Assembly: GCA_022266195.1 (NCBI GenBank)
Contig: WHVY01000002.1
Span: 6,773,001 to 6,837,000 of the forward strand
From: Tetranychus cinnabarinus
Lineage: Eukaryota > Arthropoda > Arachnida > Trombidiformes > Tetranychidae
Length of the DNA stretch: 64,000 nt
Reading direction: 5' to 3'
Under the pieces are notes generated by a model. That model was not told the origin of the DNA, made no database searches, and was given only the letters and a program-made list of their open reading frames with translations. The stretch's first letter is position 1. Every line of letters starts with the position of its first letter. Positions 37,182 to 49,480 of the stretch are shown piece after piece. Made by a program: the position numbers and the translations under genes.

Positions 37182-37429
37182 ACACATATTACCGCGATCT
37201 ACATAAACTAATGGTTTAATTTTGAGATCTTCAGCATTACATTGCGTGAGTTTTCACATCAAATAGGCGTAAAATGAAAAAACGCCCGGTATAAAGATTA
37301 GAACCCGAGGAGCCAATAGATTCACACTTTTCGATCAAGTCAGTGATGTCAATGGGAACAGCTAGTTCTCTCAATTCAAATAAATCTTTGTAATCTTTGT
37401 TATGCAGTTAGGCTCATTGTAAGCCAACC

Positions 37430-37740
37430 TGTGGCGATGTCATATATTTAATGTGGATGATCCGAATGCATTTTTTGTTGCTTTATTCCTCGATTTCAGA
37501 TGAAAACATTTCGGCAAACTATGGAATTGCAGAGCACAAAATTGTTTCATGAACACGAAATTCCTCACCTCTGTTATACATGAAAAAATCACAAAACTTA
37601 TCATCAAGAATTCTGGTTGGTGAAGCCGACATGTGAAATTCTAGCCGTGTATTGTTTAGTACATCTAGTTGAGAAACAACCAGGTTGAAAACTCCATCAT
37701 CTATGCAAAAATAATCAGCTAATTTCAGCAATTTAGATTT
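37430..37740 (-). pseudogene. BTB/POZ-domain pseudogene, copy 1
   Basis: Read on the minus strand, residues resembling the start of a BTB domain appear: ILDDKFCDFFMYNRGEEFRV, then HETILCSAIP. A stop codon, the block FAEMFSSEIEE, a second stop, and further BTB-like sequence follow in the same frame. The intact pattern is that of SPOP/TDPOZ-type MATH-BTB proteins (cullin-3 substrate adaptors), where the dimerising BTB follows a MATH domain. Only the BTB part is visible, with at least two in-frame stops, so the copy is dead. Confidence 0.7.
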
Positions 37741-37789
37741 ATTTTAAATCGTTATCTATATGATTTTTTTATAAACCCAATCAATGATG

Positions 37790-37970
37790 ATGTCCACTAT
37801 TGCCATTTGATGATCAAGATTTGTTTCTTTGTTGCTTGATTTCTCGATTCCAGAGGAAAACATGTTGTCGAAATATGGGATGGCCGAGAGTAAGATTACT
37901 TTTGTGAAGATGATATTCCTTTCTTCTGTTATTTATGGTTTAAAAACTGAATTTGTGATGTTGACCGAAG
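37790..37970 (-). pseudogene. BTB/POZ-domain pseudogene, copy 2
   Basis: A second, more eroded relic lies just upstream on the same strand. It reads KVILLSAIPYFDNMFSSGIE followed by SSNKE, clearly the same BTB segment as in copy 1. The preceding DKFCDF-like part is frame-disrupted. Nucleotide similarity to copy 1 (around TTGCTT.ATT.CTCGATT) shows a local tandem duplication. Intact BTB family members presumably exist elsewhere in the genome. Confidence 0.65.
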
Positions 37971-38212
37971 AAATTGAATGATAAACATACACATCTAATC
38001 AGTTCTTCGCTCACTCGACTAGACATAGCGTTATTAGTCCAAATAAACTAAAAATAATTGGTTCAACTGAAGATATAACTATAGATACTCTTTAAATTCA
38101 TTCCAAAAGCACAAAAACTTTTATCAACTGACAAAATACTGTTTCTCACAGTTTATACTGAGCGTTTTCCCCTGTACACCTGTTTGCAGACCAGACTATA
38201 AGTTTCCAAGCC

Positions 38213-38485
38213 CAAGGTTGTTCAAGGGCGATCCTGCATTTGACCTTTAAATGACATTAAAGATCATTTTTTGAAGTGGAAACTCTTTCAGCCTGACTTT
38301 TTACATGTTCATAAGTTAGAGCACACAGTTCTTCACGCCTGAAAATGAACGAAGTTTGGTGAAAATGGGTTTATCTTTCCAACGGTATGAGTTATGACCA
38401 AATCTGAAAAAGTTTCCATTTTGAGAAAATGACTTAAATGTCATTTAGAGGTCAAATAACAGATTAACCTTGAATGACTTTGAGC
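38213..38485. repeat. MITE-like inverted-repeat element B (273 bp)
   Basis: Arms of about 79 bp at 38213-38291 and 38405-38483 are complementary over most of their length. Shared blocks include ATTTGACCT, TAAATGACATT and TGGAAACT...TTCAG. They enclose a spacer of about 113 bp. The whole could fold as one long hairpin. The ends carry the same CAAGG...TTCAAGG pattern as element A. Confidence 0.75.
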
Positions 38486-38489
38486 TTTC

Positions 38490-39800
38490 GAACCATTTCT
38501 TTCCTATCTATCCACATTGTTTCTTTACGCAAAGTTTTTCATTAAAAAAATTGAAAAGTGATCTGGAAATAGGCAACTTTGCGTCATCCTCCTTGAATTG
38601 AAATATTTCAAACAGAGATTGATGTTTTGATGAAATAATGTGTTGTTTGATTGATGGTTGAAAGCTTCAATTTCAAGTTCATTTGCATTTTACACACAAA
38701 TTGTTAGAGTGCTGAGGCTACATATAATCAAAAGATTATTAAAAACCATTTGTAACAAAGCAATCATTAAAGGAAAAAAATTACCAGAAAACGTCTCTAC
38801 TGCCATCTTTTGCTCAAAAAGTAAACAATTTAGTACTATTTTTTGTCAATTGTCTCGATTTATGGAAAATGCAAAAAGTCAAAAACCTTTGTATATCTTT
38901 TCAGATTGATTGATTTTCATGTATTTAATCACACTTAAGAATGTTTATATTCTCTGAATATTAAATTTAATCAAAAAATAACTTGTATCTATATGGATTT
39001 GTGAGTAAAATTTATCCTTTCTAAGCTGAAAGGTAATCAGACTAATCACAAACATTTGTTGCCTTTTCCAAATCAGCAATAATAACAATCCTTTGTAAAC
39101 AAGCAATTTATTTCACCAAGTTAATCCATTTGATTATGTTTTATCCATACAATCTTTTCTCTTCATCTCAATCTACCATCTAAACTAAAGGTTTAATGAG
39201 TTCAATGAAAAAAACAACACAAAGTTTCATGTAAATCTCTTTACAATGTAGATTCATACAATGTAGTGTCCCAATACATGAAATAGTAAACCGAACAATA
39301 AAAGGGCAAACTAACAAGTAAGTCTAATTTCCAATAATTATCATCTAAATAATTAATGCCATTTGATTATCCTTCACCAATTTACTCGATGCCCACGTTT
39401 CCATCAGATTTGATTATTAATCATTTTTAATCTCGACTCTTGAATCAAACTTGAAACTGGCAACCAAAGCTTTATTGGGTTAACCTTTTAACCAGAAAAT
39501 TGACTTCAATTTATAACCAAAGTAAAACTGAATCTGATTATTGCCAAGCAAAATGTCATTAAATGATTAAAGCTAGTAGGTGTTTGTAAACTTTACAATG
39601 TATTTATGATGTACTCAATGATCATCATCAATGATTACAGGGAACATGAAATCGAGTTTCATGGAAAGCCAGAAATGACAGAATCTGAAATACAAATTTA
39701 AATGTTGAAGGTAAATGTAAATTAATGAAAAGCATTTATTTGTCAAACAAAAAACAGTTTAAATAACAGATAATAAATATTACAATAAATTGGAGCAAAA
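38490..39800. other. Gene-free stretch downstream of the sulfotransferase gene
   Basis: There is no coding sequence I can support. The minus-strand AATAAA at 39740-39735 lies about 65 nt after the sulfotransferase stop and is its likely polyadenylation signal. Confidence 0.6.
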
Positions 39801-39804
39801 ATTT

Positions 39805-42800
39805 TTATAAATTTTCCTTTTCCTCTGCATTCGGTTTACAATCAACAAATTGATTAATGACTCGACCCTTTTCAGCCATAACCCGACTCGTCTCTTCAGC
39901 AGTAAAAGTCAATGTAAGTCCAGTGCCGGCCATTTTTTCCTCGTAAATTTCATCAAAAATTTCCACTTGTCCCGGTGAAAAGTGCGACATCCAATCTCCA
40001 ATCCTTCCAGATCTCATGAAGCTTTTACTTTGATTGTCAAACAATCCTTTGACTGGAACCTCGGATCGATTGACTGCCTTGTTTCGTTTCATGGTACTGA
40101 ATGAACAATGATTAATTATCTTGGGTAATGTTTCCTCCTTTACCGGTTTACCAAGAAACTCGCCAATTATTTTTACCATTTTAGCCAAATCCTGAAAAGG
40201 TAAATGTGAAAAGTTTAAAGGTCATTGAAAGATGAATTCAAAAGAGAGAGAGAACAACTTTTTTTACCCAAAAAATTGCATCTTTGCGCAGAGAAGCAAC
40301 TTCAATTAAAAATACAGTCCATCATGAAAGTTGGTGAAAGACGAGCAAATCATGGTTAATGGTCTTGATGATAATTTTGGTCAAACCTTGCGACTGTACT
40401 TGAGCTGCTTCTCGATGCGCAAAGAGGCAAAGTGTCGGTCAATCGATCAGTTAATAAGTATCAATATTTGTTCAACTTACAGTTTGCATTTCCTCGTATG
40501 TAATGACCAATATCTTGTCTGGATGTTTCTTTGCCTCTTCCCACCAAGTCTTTGTGTGGTCAAACCATGATCCATAGACAAGGTGACCCTGCAGATAGCA
40601 TTCAAAAAATTTGTTCCAGGGATGCCTTTTACCTCCAAGGAAACCGGCAGTCTCGTGGAAATGATAATATGAAACCAACTGATCTTTAGGATTCCTCAAC
40701 ACTAGAATAACCTGAAAAAACAAACAAATTTTAAGTAAACATTTAGTCTTGAAACAAAACATTGTCACTTGAACTTTAACTGAAACCCTCTTCAAATCCA
40801 ATCTTGGTTCACCATCTTCATTTGGAATAATGAATAATTTAAAAATTCAGCTCACAATTCAAGGATAGACAACCATTTTGCTTGGCAAAAATAAATAATT
40901 CAACCCATATAAATGGACATCTGAAAGGTAAAGTTGGCCTTTCTTTTCAAATGATTGCCTTTAAATCAATGCTCTTTACTCTGATTGTGAATCTCGAGCA
41001 GATTCAGAATAAATCATCATGAATGTGAATAAGCTTTCCTTTAAGCTCAACTCTATTTAGCAGTCAAATCTGTCTTACTTATTACAAATGTTAACCTAAA
41101 TAAAGTATCATTTTACATGAAAAAGATACAATTGTAATGTAAAAATAATGATTTTGAGGAAACTAAAAATCGAAGCAAAAACAAACAAAAAAACGCTTAC
41201 ATTCATTAATGTATTAAAATGAATATCGTTGATAAGTAGCTCAATATTTGACTTGTGAGACTTTTCATGATGAAACTGGAAAAATTTCATCTCATTTGTT
41301 TCATCTCTTGCCATGTTTCATTTCAGCCAATTTTGATCATTAATTTCAATTGATAAAAGATGCAAAATTTGGTGAAAGTAAATATTGATCTTTGAAAATG
41401 AAAAATGTATTCGGATAACAAACCCAAACAAGATTAAGGTTTCAATTTTGCATCCATTTTAATTAACCATTTTCAATTGAATTTAATTAACAGAAATGAT
41501 GAAAATTTTAATTGGAATAATTTAATCTTTACAGAAAAAAGTGCAAATGAAATATTAAAGCTTTTCTGGAAGAAGGTAACTCTTATGTTTCATCCTTTGA
41601 TTAGACTCTGAATAGTCTCATGTGATTGGAATTAATTTCACTTGGAATTTGGATGAAACTTTTTTTTTCTCTCTCGACCAAAACTGTTCTCGCATTAATA
41701 TTGGCCAAGGAAATTGAAAGTTGATTCCAAGTTGGAGTTTGCGGCCGAATGAATTCAACTGATCAACTTTTATGTTGCCCATGAAATTGGTTAACTTCAA
41801 ATGTCATCATAGATAGTGAATCGGAAATTGTAAATCAATTTTGTACCAACGAGTTTCGCCTTTATTAAGACCTTCAGAATTGGGTTTTTCATCAAAGTTG
41901 ATTGATTGATCTTGAAACGAAACCGCAATGTTCAACTTTATTGGCTTATTTGCAAGTAATTTTTGACAATCCAATTATCTTTCAAGTGTTCCAATCAAAT
42001 AATCAGACAAACATTTTCAAGAGGATCGACTCATGATTCAAGTCTGGAAACTTGTTGATTCACTGAATATTCAATATTGCAGTTGACTGATCAATAACTG
42101 TAACAAAGCAATTAGTTTCACTGAAAACTTTGAAAATGAAATTTATAAACTTTGAAAACTTTCAACGAAAAATAATCGATTTTTAATATTTGATTGGAAA
42201 ATCGATTTTGGAATTTCTATCAATCGATTTTTCGAGGTTCAAATATTTGAGCTTTGATGAGTCGATGATTTATTTTGAAAAATTTTGTATTCTACTATCA
42301 TTTGGAATTTGAACATCAATTTGCATTGTTAATGTTTAGGTAAAGGATTCGTTGTGGCGATATTTCCAACTGAATCGGTTCAACTCTTGAAATGATCATT
42401 AACTTCAGATAACGTCAGTTGGTTTTACTTGATTTTGTAAACAAAGTCATGCTTTAAATGAATGAAATCAATTTATCCAGAGTTTATCTCATGTTCAAGG
42501 TCTATTTCTGATCTTTTTCAACCTTGATTAAACTGGTAAGCTCATTATCCGGAAAAAATAGAATGTAAATTTGATTGATTTGAAACTAGTTATACAACAT
42601 CAGAATAAACAATTGATTAAGACTAATCAACGATAAAACATTCACCGAAAAACTTTTCACACAAATGGATTCACGCAACTTTACCAACATTTCAACCATC
42701 AGAACTTATTCACGCTACGAATATCACTTCCCTGTTTTTCAAACTTATATTCCATTTTATTTTCGCTCAACTTCAGATCAATCATGAAAATTGAAAAAGT

Positions 42801-45043
42801 TCAATCAGAGACAAAAAAAGAGAATCGATTTCAAATTCGATCTCGATCAATTTTAAAAATCGAATAGAGTTAACGATTAATCGCGAGGATATGAAACTAA
42901 CTGCAAAAGACTAAACTCAATGTCAACGATTAACTTAAAGTCAATTTAAAGTTTATTTATCGATATTCATGGTGATACCTATCGATAAAATTACTCATGA
43001 GCATCACTAAAGTGAATAAGTTTTGTGGAGGAATGATTGATCAAAAGGAAAGGCAATCCATTTGCAAATAACCATTAAAGTTTATTTGCAATTTACAGTC
43101 GATTTACCAATAAAACCTTTCATTTTATTATTTTAATCATTACCATTGCCTAATCTAATCATGCACCACGTTTTTTATTGTAATCAAAAGACAATAATGG
43201 CTCAAATAAACGAAACCATAGCTTGATAAACATGTTTTAATTGCTTACGATTTTGAGTCTAATTAAGATTATCAGTTGCATCTCAACGTTTTTCTTTGTG
43301 GTAATTAGAGTCAAAGAGTACAAATAATTGAAAGCAATGAAGAAAACTTTCATTTCAAATGAGATTCTAATTGTTAATCTGTTCACTTGTCTTGGTAAAT
43401 TGATTGAACACAAAAAGACTGTCCATTCAGAAAAGAATCAGTTTATCAAAATGAACCAATCAATTGAAGCATGCATCAAGCAATTTCAATCTCACGTTTA
43501 TCATGAAAAAGGAAATTAGAAAAGGATTGTTTTGCTTCGGTTGAAGCAAACAGCTTTGAGTTTAGGTGAAAATTGAATGACGACTGAAGGAAGAAAAAGA
43601 AAAGCAGAATTTGGATTCAAATTTCAAACAGTTTAGTCCAGGATTTAATGATTAGATTCCAATTAGAGAAGGCAGAGTTGATTGATTCAATTATTTTTAC
43701 ATGTGAATCTTGTTAATTGCAAGTCTCTGTTGACATCGATTCATTATCTAAATTCCCAAATCAGATTCATGAAGATTGTTCATCCAAAAACACTCGACAC
43801 TTTGCACTTGAATTGTGTTTTCCAATGAAAATGAAAAAGTGTTGAAAACTGTTGACGGAATTTCAATTTGACATCATGAAATATTATTCACTAAACAAAT
43901 CAAATGAATTCCATTCAATTGATTAACCAACAATCAGATAACATCTAACAGGTAATTGATACTAATCTGAGGGAGAAAATGACTTTTTTCCGATTCTTCT
44001 TGTGACTAATAGAGAGAGAAAAATTTGAATTGCATCCTGGAAGTGATTAAATGTTTTATCAAGAGCTAAACTCGGATTAGCTGGTTAATCCGACGCTTGA
44101 AAGCCGATGGTAAACAAACTATTAAAGGCGCAAAAACGCATTGAAAGATCAACAGTCTAGGGATCAATATACAGGAAAGCAAATTATCTAAATAGATTGA
44201 ACAAAAACAATGAAACGTGATTATCTAACTTGGAGTTAATTTGATACCAGAAATGAGCAAGAATTATGATTGAAAAATGATCATCATTTGGGTTGGAAAA
44301 TTGACACCATTTGATCCTCTGAACTTTTTGTCTTGGCAAATTTTCTGTCGAAATTAGAGGTTGAGAAATTTTTTCGAAATTTTTTCTTCGAACATGTAGA
44401 TTACGAAATTTTCGGTAAAGTTTTTGTGGAAATGTGTTTTGGTGTAAGTCAAGTTCAAGTGTTGATAAGGAATTCACATGCTTACCTTGCACTTCAAGTT
44501 TCTCAACTGTTTGGGACAGTATTGAAAGGGAAGGTGAGTGGCCAACAGTCTTGGTGAATCGAGTGTCTCAACGATGGACTCGTGACGGAAAGGAGCTCCA
44601 ACCTCGAGGTGAATTACTCGCTCGTGTAGATCAATGGATAGGTAGTCTGGATCAGCATCAGACATGATACAACTGAGAACCTCTTCGGTCCAGGTTGTGC
44701 CTGACCGTGGGTAGGAGACTAGGAAAACATCTTCACTGTGAATGGTTAAGTCTTCCAGGTTGGAGAGAAACATTGGTGATATCATGTAACCCTGAAGGAG
44801 TAAACCTTTGTACAACTTGGCTTGAGGTATGGTTGATATATAATAGCGTCTCAAGGGATCCTTAATGTCTTCCAAGACATCTTTGGCTCGCTTAACGAGC
44901 TCATTGTTTTTATAAGGATCCTTAAAGTGGGTCCAAATGTTGGCAACCTCTTCAGTTAATAAAAATTTACCGATTGGATTAGAGTATAGAAAAGGTATCG
45001 AAACCTTTTTCACATATCTGTTCAGTCCTCGTGATTTGGTCAT
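39805..45043 (-). CDS. Cytosolic sulfotransferase (SULT), three exons
   Basis: Exons 45043-44486, 40711-40481 and 40191-39805 join in phase 0 throughout into 391 aa. The enzyme transfers sulfate from PAPS to hydroxyl groups of small molecules in the cytosol. The PAPS 5'-phosphosulfate loop is SYPRSGTTW (Tyr111-Trp118), the catalytic His170 lies in ATHLP, and the 3'-phosphate site is LRNPKDQLVSYYHF from 191. CSFSTMK and the late RSGRIGDW (323-330) plus EEKMAG are standard C-terminal blocks. Human SULTs place the loop near residue 45, so this protein has an N-terminal extension of about 60 residues with no signal peptide. Some usually conserved lysines are replaced: Arg in the loop, Ala168 for the Lys of KTHLP, Ser324 for the Lys of RKG, and Met331 for the Lys of GDWK. 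The dimer motif is poorly matched. Intron 1 is 3.8 kb with nothing recognisable inside. Confidence 0.93.
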
Positions 45044-48000
45044 TTGTTGTTTGTTACCTTTCGATGTGCTTTTAGATATGCTTTTAATTCTTGGATTTTG
45101 TTGCTAGTTATTTGTCACTCTTGACACTTTTTTTCTTACTCAATTAAAGGTTACCTGTACTTAAGTAGCCAAAATGGTTGGACAAAAGTTGACGGGATTA
45201 ATGAGGTCACAAGAGATTAGTATAAAACCATTCAATAACAAACATTAAAGGTAGAGAAAAGTAAAATATCGAAAAAATTTTTACGTTTTTTTTTTGGTGA
45301 TCAACACAAATGGCGTAATGACACTCTATGAAGGTTATAATTTACTTGAACACACAAATTACAAAAAATTGATTCAATGGAAGTATAAAGACACTTTTTG
45401 TTTGGTTCATTGGTTGACTGGTAATTATGTTGTTGTTGTTGATCAAGATGATGGTAGTGATGAATGTGTGTTTGCCGATAATTTGGATGAACACAGGGTT
45501 GATGATGATTTGTTTTGAACAATAATTTGATGGAAAATTAATTTCTACTTTTACCAGAAACCAAAAAAAAATGTGAAGGCAAAATGAGGCAAAGTAGAAA
45601 AGCTAAATCAAGACTCGGAAAAGGTTGACGTTTGTAATATAAATTGACTCTTGTTTGTTGTACAATATTGAACCGTACTCTAGATACTCACAGCAATTAA
45701 GTAATCAAGTTATAACAATTGATGAACAATATTTATCATCATTGGCTCAATGAGATAGTGAGATGATAACGGCAAAAAGTGGGGAAAAAGTAAAGGCAAA
45801 AAAATACAAAGGAAAAGACTAACCAGATTTATGGGTGAACCAGAAAAAAGATATGAGCTAAAAAGGATTTACCTGGCAACTGTTGGCTAGCTGATAATCA
45901 ATTTGATTAGCATGTATAAATTGTTGCTTATCTATTGTGTTTACCCATTTTGATTATCTAAACCCAATAATCTGGTTAATCGGGTTTCATTTGTTTTGGT
46001 TCATGTTGGAAATGAAAAATTAACTGGAATCGATTAGTCGATGAAATTGAGTGCAACTTTGGACAAACAAACTTGCACAAAATGCTAATGTAATGCTGAG
46101 GTAATAAAGTTGATCAACTTTATCTCCACTTGAACATTAATTAATGTTCATTCAAGACTCTTCAGGTTTTTGCCATTTTTCACTGTTTCTCACATCTTAA
46201 TTGTGCTTAAAGTTTGCTTTAAAATTGAAGACAATTTTTTAATCATTAAACAATCCTTTACTCGAGTCTCAAGTCTATTTGCTTGGAAAACCTTTGAGCA
46301 CTATTTTACCATTTTTCACCTTAATTGGAGGTAATTTAGTTATCATTGATTGTTACAAGGTTAAATTGTAATTGCAATTTGATTTGGAACAAATGAAGAA
46401 GAGAAGGCAAGAAAAGTTGAGATTCTAGACGAAAAAAAGTAATGGGAAAACGAGTGCATTTTGGTGACGATTATGATGATGTTGATTATGGTAATGATGT
46501 AAATTTACTTTTTGGGTGATAAATCATTTGAAGGTAATTAAGAATTTATGTTTAGAAGGTAAAAAGCAATTAATCAACTGTTGACTTTGTGTTTGCCATT
46601 CAGGTAAAATTGAATTTTCTGTTGAATTCCTTGATATACACTTTGATGCCCAGGTAAAAAGACATTTGTTTTGATTGACGCAAAGATACCTTTTAGTGAT
46701 TGAAACAAAGTAAATATTGAAACTTGAAAGTTGACAAAATGTTGAATGTCAAAGGTTTTTTCATTGCTTAGTTGACCTTAGTAAATGATGAAAATGTAAC
46801 CAACCAGTCGCCTGGAAAAAAAGAGTTCAATCAAAGTTATTAAATTATTATGTATCATGATGAGAAGAGGTTTGCTCAGTCCAGTCTTTGGAAACTAATC
46901 AAAGGGTTTAGTAAATAACCATTAAATTCGTGTTCAAATGATACAAATGTCCAGGAATTACCTGGGTTTTGCAGTTTACTTTTCCTTTTTTTCTGGCGAT
47001 AATCAAATAACTGTACAATTGGAAAAGTTAACATTCTGTTGAAAGACATTTTACTTGTTGACAGAAAATCAGCATTTCTCTTTTCATGTATCAAATTAAA
47101 TTAAATTGAGTTGCCATTTGAATAAAAAACTTTGCTATATTTAATTTTCAAGAATAAAAATGTTCACATTTTGACACTTTTTTCATTTAATTGTCTCGAC
47201 TTTTAAATATTGTTGATAGTTTTGTCTATTTGTTTGTCACCTTTTATTAATTTTTTTCCGCTCTGAGTAAACATTATTATCGTTATTAAGTTTGTTACTT
47301 TTTCTGTCTTCAGTCTCATGGTGAATCCAAGTTGATGAAGGGATGAAAGTTGCTTCAACGTTTGCGCTTCCTTTGATTCCAATTGATAACTAAACATTAC
47401 ATGAGTTTCAAGTTGCATCTTTACATTACTTTTATCATCATTTTTGATTCATTTAGACCAATTAGGTTGAGACATTAAGACACGTTTCCATGAAAGTTTA
47501 CACAATGAATTGGACTGTTTGCTAATGTTAAAATATTCTGAAGTTCAGTTCTTAATTCGATATGGAAGTCATTTGTAGAGAAAAGTTTCATTCGGTTTAT
47601 CCGAAGAAATTGATATGAAAGGGAAATTTAATTATTGTAATTATTCGAGGATTGCATATCAAGTCATTACATATGTAATTATCCAAGTTTCTGGTTTTTT
47701 TGTCATCCGATGCTTGGAAAATTAGTCGATATCAAATCTTTTGAAGCAATAATCAGATTTTACACTTATGAAAGCTATCAAATTATGTTATTTCTTTATA
47801 AGAACTGGACAAATATTCAATGATAGTCACAGAATTTGCAGAAATCGATTGAACTAGAAATTGATCATTTTGTTTCATTGGAAATAGAGACAGAAATCAA
47901 GATATGATAAGATGCAGCAATGAAATTATTTCATATCTAGTCACAGCTCTGAATTCAGTAGATAAACATAACTTATCAGTAAGCTCGGTGCAAAAGTATT

Positions 48001-48554
48001 TAGAAAATTCATTTTAATTATGAATCACGATTTGGCTGTATTTATGAGGATAGTGAGTACAACTTGAATGGATGATTCGGATAATTGATTTGTGTGATAA
48101 AATTGATATCAGCATTTCTTAACGATCAGTCATCTTATTTCAATAAAATAACAATGAAAAATAGTCATGAACAAGTTTATAAGTTAGTAAAGATGAAATG
48201 TTTATCAAGTATCCAGTTGTTGGTAAAGCTTGGGCCGATTTCTCGGTAAAGGCCCAAAACACCCAAATAAAAAGCTCCTTAAATCAAATATAACTACTTA
48301 AATGATCAGATTTATTAGGGGTATCAAAAAGTACTTTTGTTTTTACCACTGACTTTTGCTTCAATTTTGATAAGTTTGACTTGATCAATTGACGCAATAA
48401 TTTTAAGGACACAAGAACATCGATATAGATGTATGTAGACCATTTTTTTTGACTCGATCGGAGTCAATCTACTTTATTTAATTAGCTTATAAATATCCAT
48501 AGGCAGGTTTGTTTGGACTTTTTTGCAATTAAAATTGATATGATTTAAGCAGCT
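45044..48554. other. Intergenic region with no confident gene
   Basis: This is the region upstream of the sulfotransferase gene. A 65-codon ATG-initiated frame at 45318-45515 (plus, acidic C-terminus) is the only mildly coding-like item. It has no recognisable domain. The rest is A+T-rich sequence without splice-supported frames. Confidence 0.5.
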
Positions 48555-48636
48555 TTGTATTTGCCTGTTTTGACTTTGGCCATTTTGGACTTGGCTGTTT
48601 TGACTTTGGCTGTTTTGGGCCCAAACCGATTTTCAG

Positions 48637-48962
48637 TAATCTCAACTGAATCATGCAATCAATCAATTTATTTGTTTGGGTATAATAAATTTGGGTTTTT
48701 TGAAGACATCGAAAGGTTGTTGGTTCTTTATTCGGAGAAAAAACTAGAGAATGAGTCGGTCGATCAATGTTTGGATATTGCTGAACTTTTCAAAAGAAAC
48801 AATACGGCTGAAAGACCATCAAACCTTCCTCAAACATTGACTTCGCCTGAACCTACTATGACCATAACACAATCAGACCCAAAAGAAGCATCGATCCAAT
48901 TAGAACCATCAGGTTTCTCACCAAAATGTTCCCTCAAGAGATATAAACAGAGCACAGCTTGA
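48637..48962 (+). pseudogene. Coding-like fragment without a start codon
   Basis: The frame is open for about 108 codons from an acceptor-like site (CCGATTTTCAG at 48636) to a TGA at 48962. The first half looks like a folded helical segment (FFEDIERLLVLYSEKK...), and the second half is Ser/Pro/Thr-rich and ends in basic residues. No ATG opens it. The preceding 80 bp repeat a TTTTGACTTTGGCTG-like phrase. I do not recognise the family. It may be a terminal exon or a decayed gene piece. Confidence 0.25.
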
Positions 48963-49040
48963 CTTCGGATACTTTAGACCTTTGTCTTCAATTAGGAGTA
49001 ATTTTTCGCCAATTACAAGAAAATCCAGAGTAAATCACAA

Positions 49041-49229
49041 TTAGTGTTTGTAGGGCATTTTAAGAACAGCTTCGTCTAGATGGACATGTTCCAACCCGGG
49101 ATCACGACGAGTTATGGTAAACAGGTCTTCCGTCCAATAGTAATTTAGTATCGCAGCTGCAGGTGTGTTAAAATTGATACATTCGATTGGGCTTCCAAGC
49201 ACAACAAGATGAACGATGCAAAAGGAAAA
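49041..49229 (-). pseudogene. Conserved-looking coding fragment, unknown family
   Basis: A minus-strand frame of 62 codons ends at 49041. It contains a protein-like run with TPAAAILNYYWTEDLF, then TITRRDPGLEHVHLDEAV. The G+C content is higher than around it. A stop lies directly upstream and no ATG opens the conserved part, so it is an exon or relic rather than a full gene. I do not recognise the family. Confidence 0.3.
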
Positions 49230-49289
49230 CTACCACGTTGAATGGAGATGAAAGATGCACAGGGCTATTAAGCTATCTTTACCGATGTT

Positions 49290-49480
49290 AAACGGCTATA
49301 TCTTGACCTGTGATTGACCTTGAGGGGTCAGATCTTTTATAATTGAATTGCGCGATACTAATTTGCTATATTTCAAGGTCGAGGTCATTCAAGGTCATTT
49401 GTCGGAAATCGCTCCTAACGATTAGAGGTCAAACGAAGTTTGCATAATAATTTTCAAGGTCAAATAATCGTACTGGTCAA
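49290..49480. repeat. Cluster of AGGTCA-type motifs, probably a decayed relative of elements A and B
   Basis: Several AGGTCA or TGACCT hexamers occur within 190 bp, including TTGACCTTGAGGGGTCA at about 49315 and GAGGTCATTCAAGGTCA at about 49381. The phrase ATCTTTACCG...ACGG resembles the spacer of element B. No clean long hairpin remains. Confidence 0.4.

Noticed and set aside
41108..41314. Frame in sulfotransferase intron 1 considered as an extra exon
   Set aside because: Exons 1 and 2 already join in phase with a continuous sulfotransferase fold, and this segment has no sulfotransferase-like residues.
45318..45515. 65-codon acidic small ORF upstream of the sulfotransferase gene
   Set aside because: It has an ATG and looks mildly coding-like, but no recognisable motif. 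A frame of this length is expected by chance in 64 kb.
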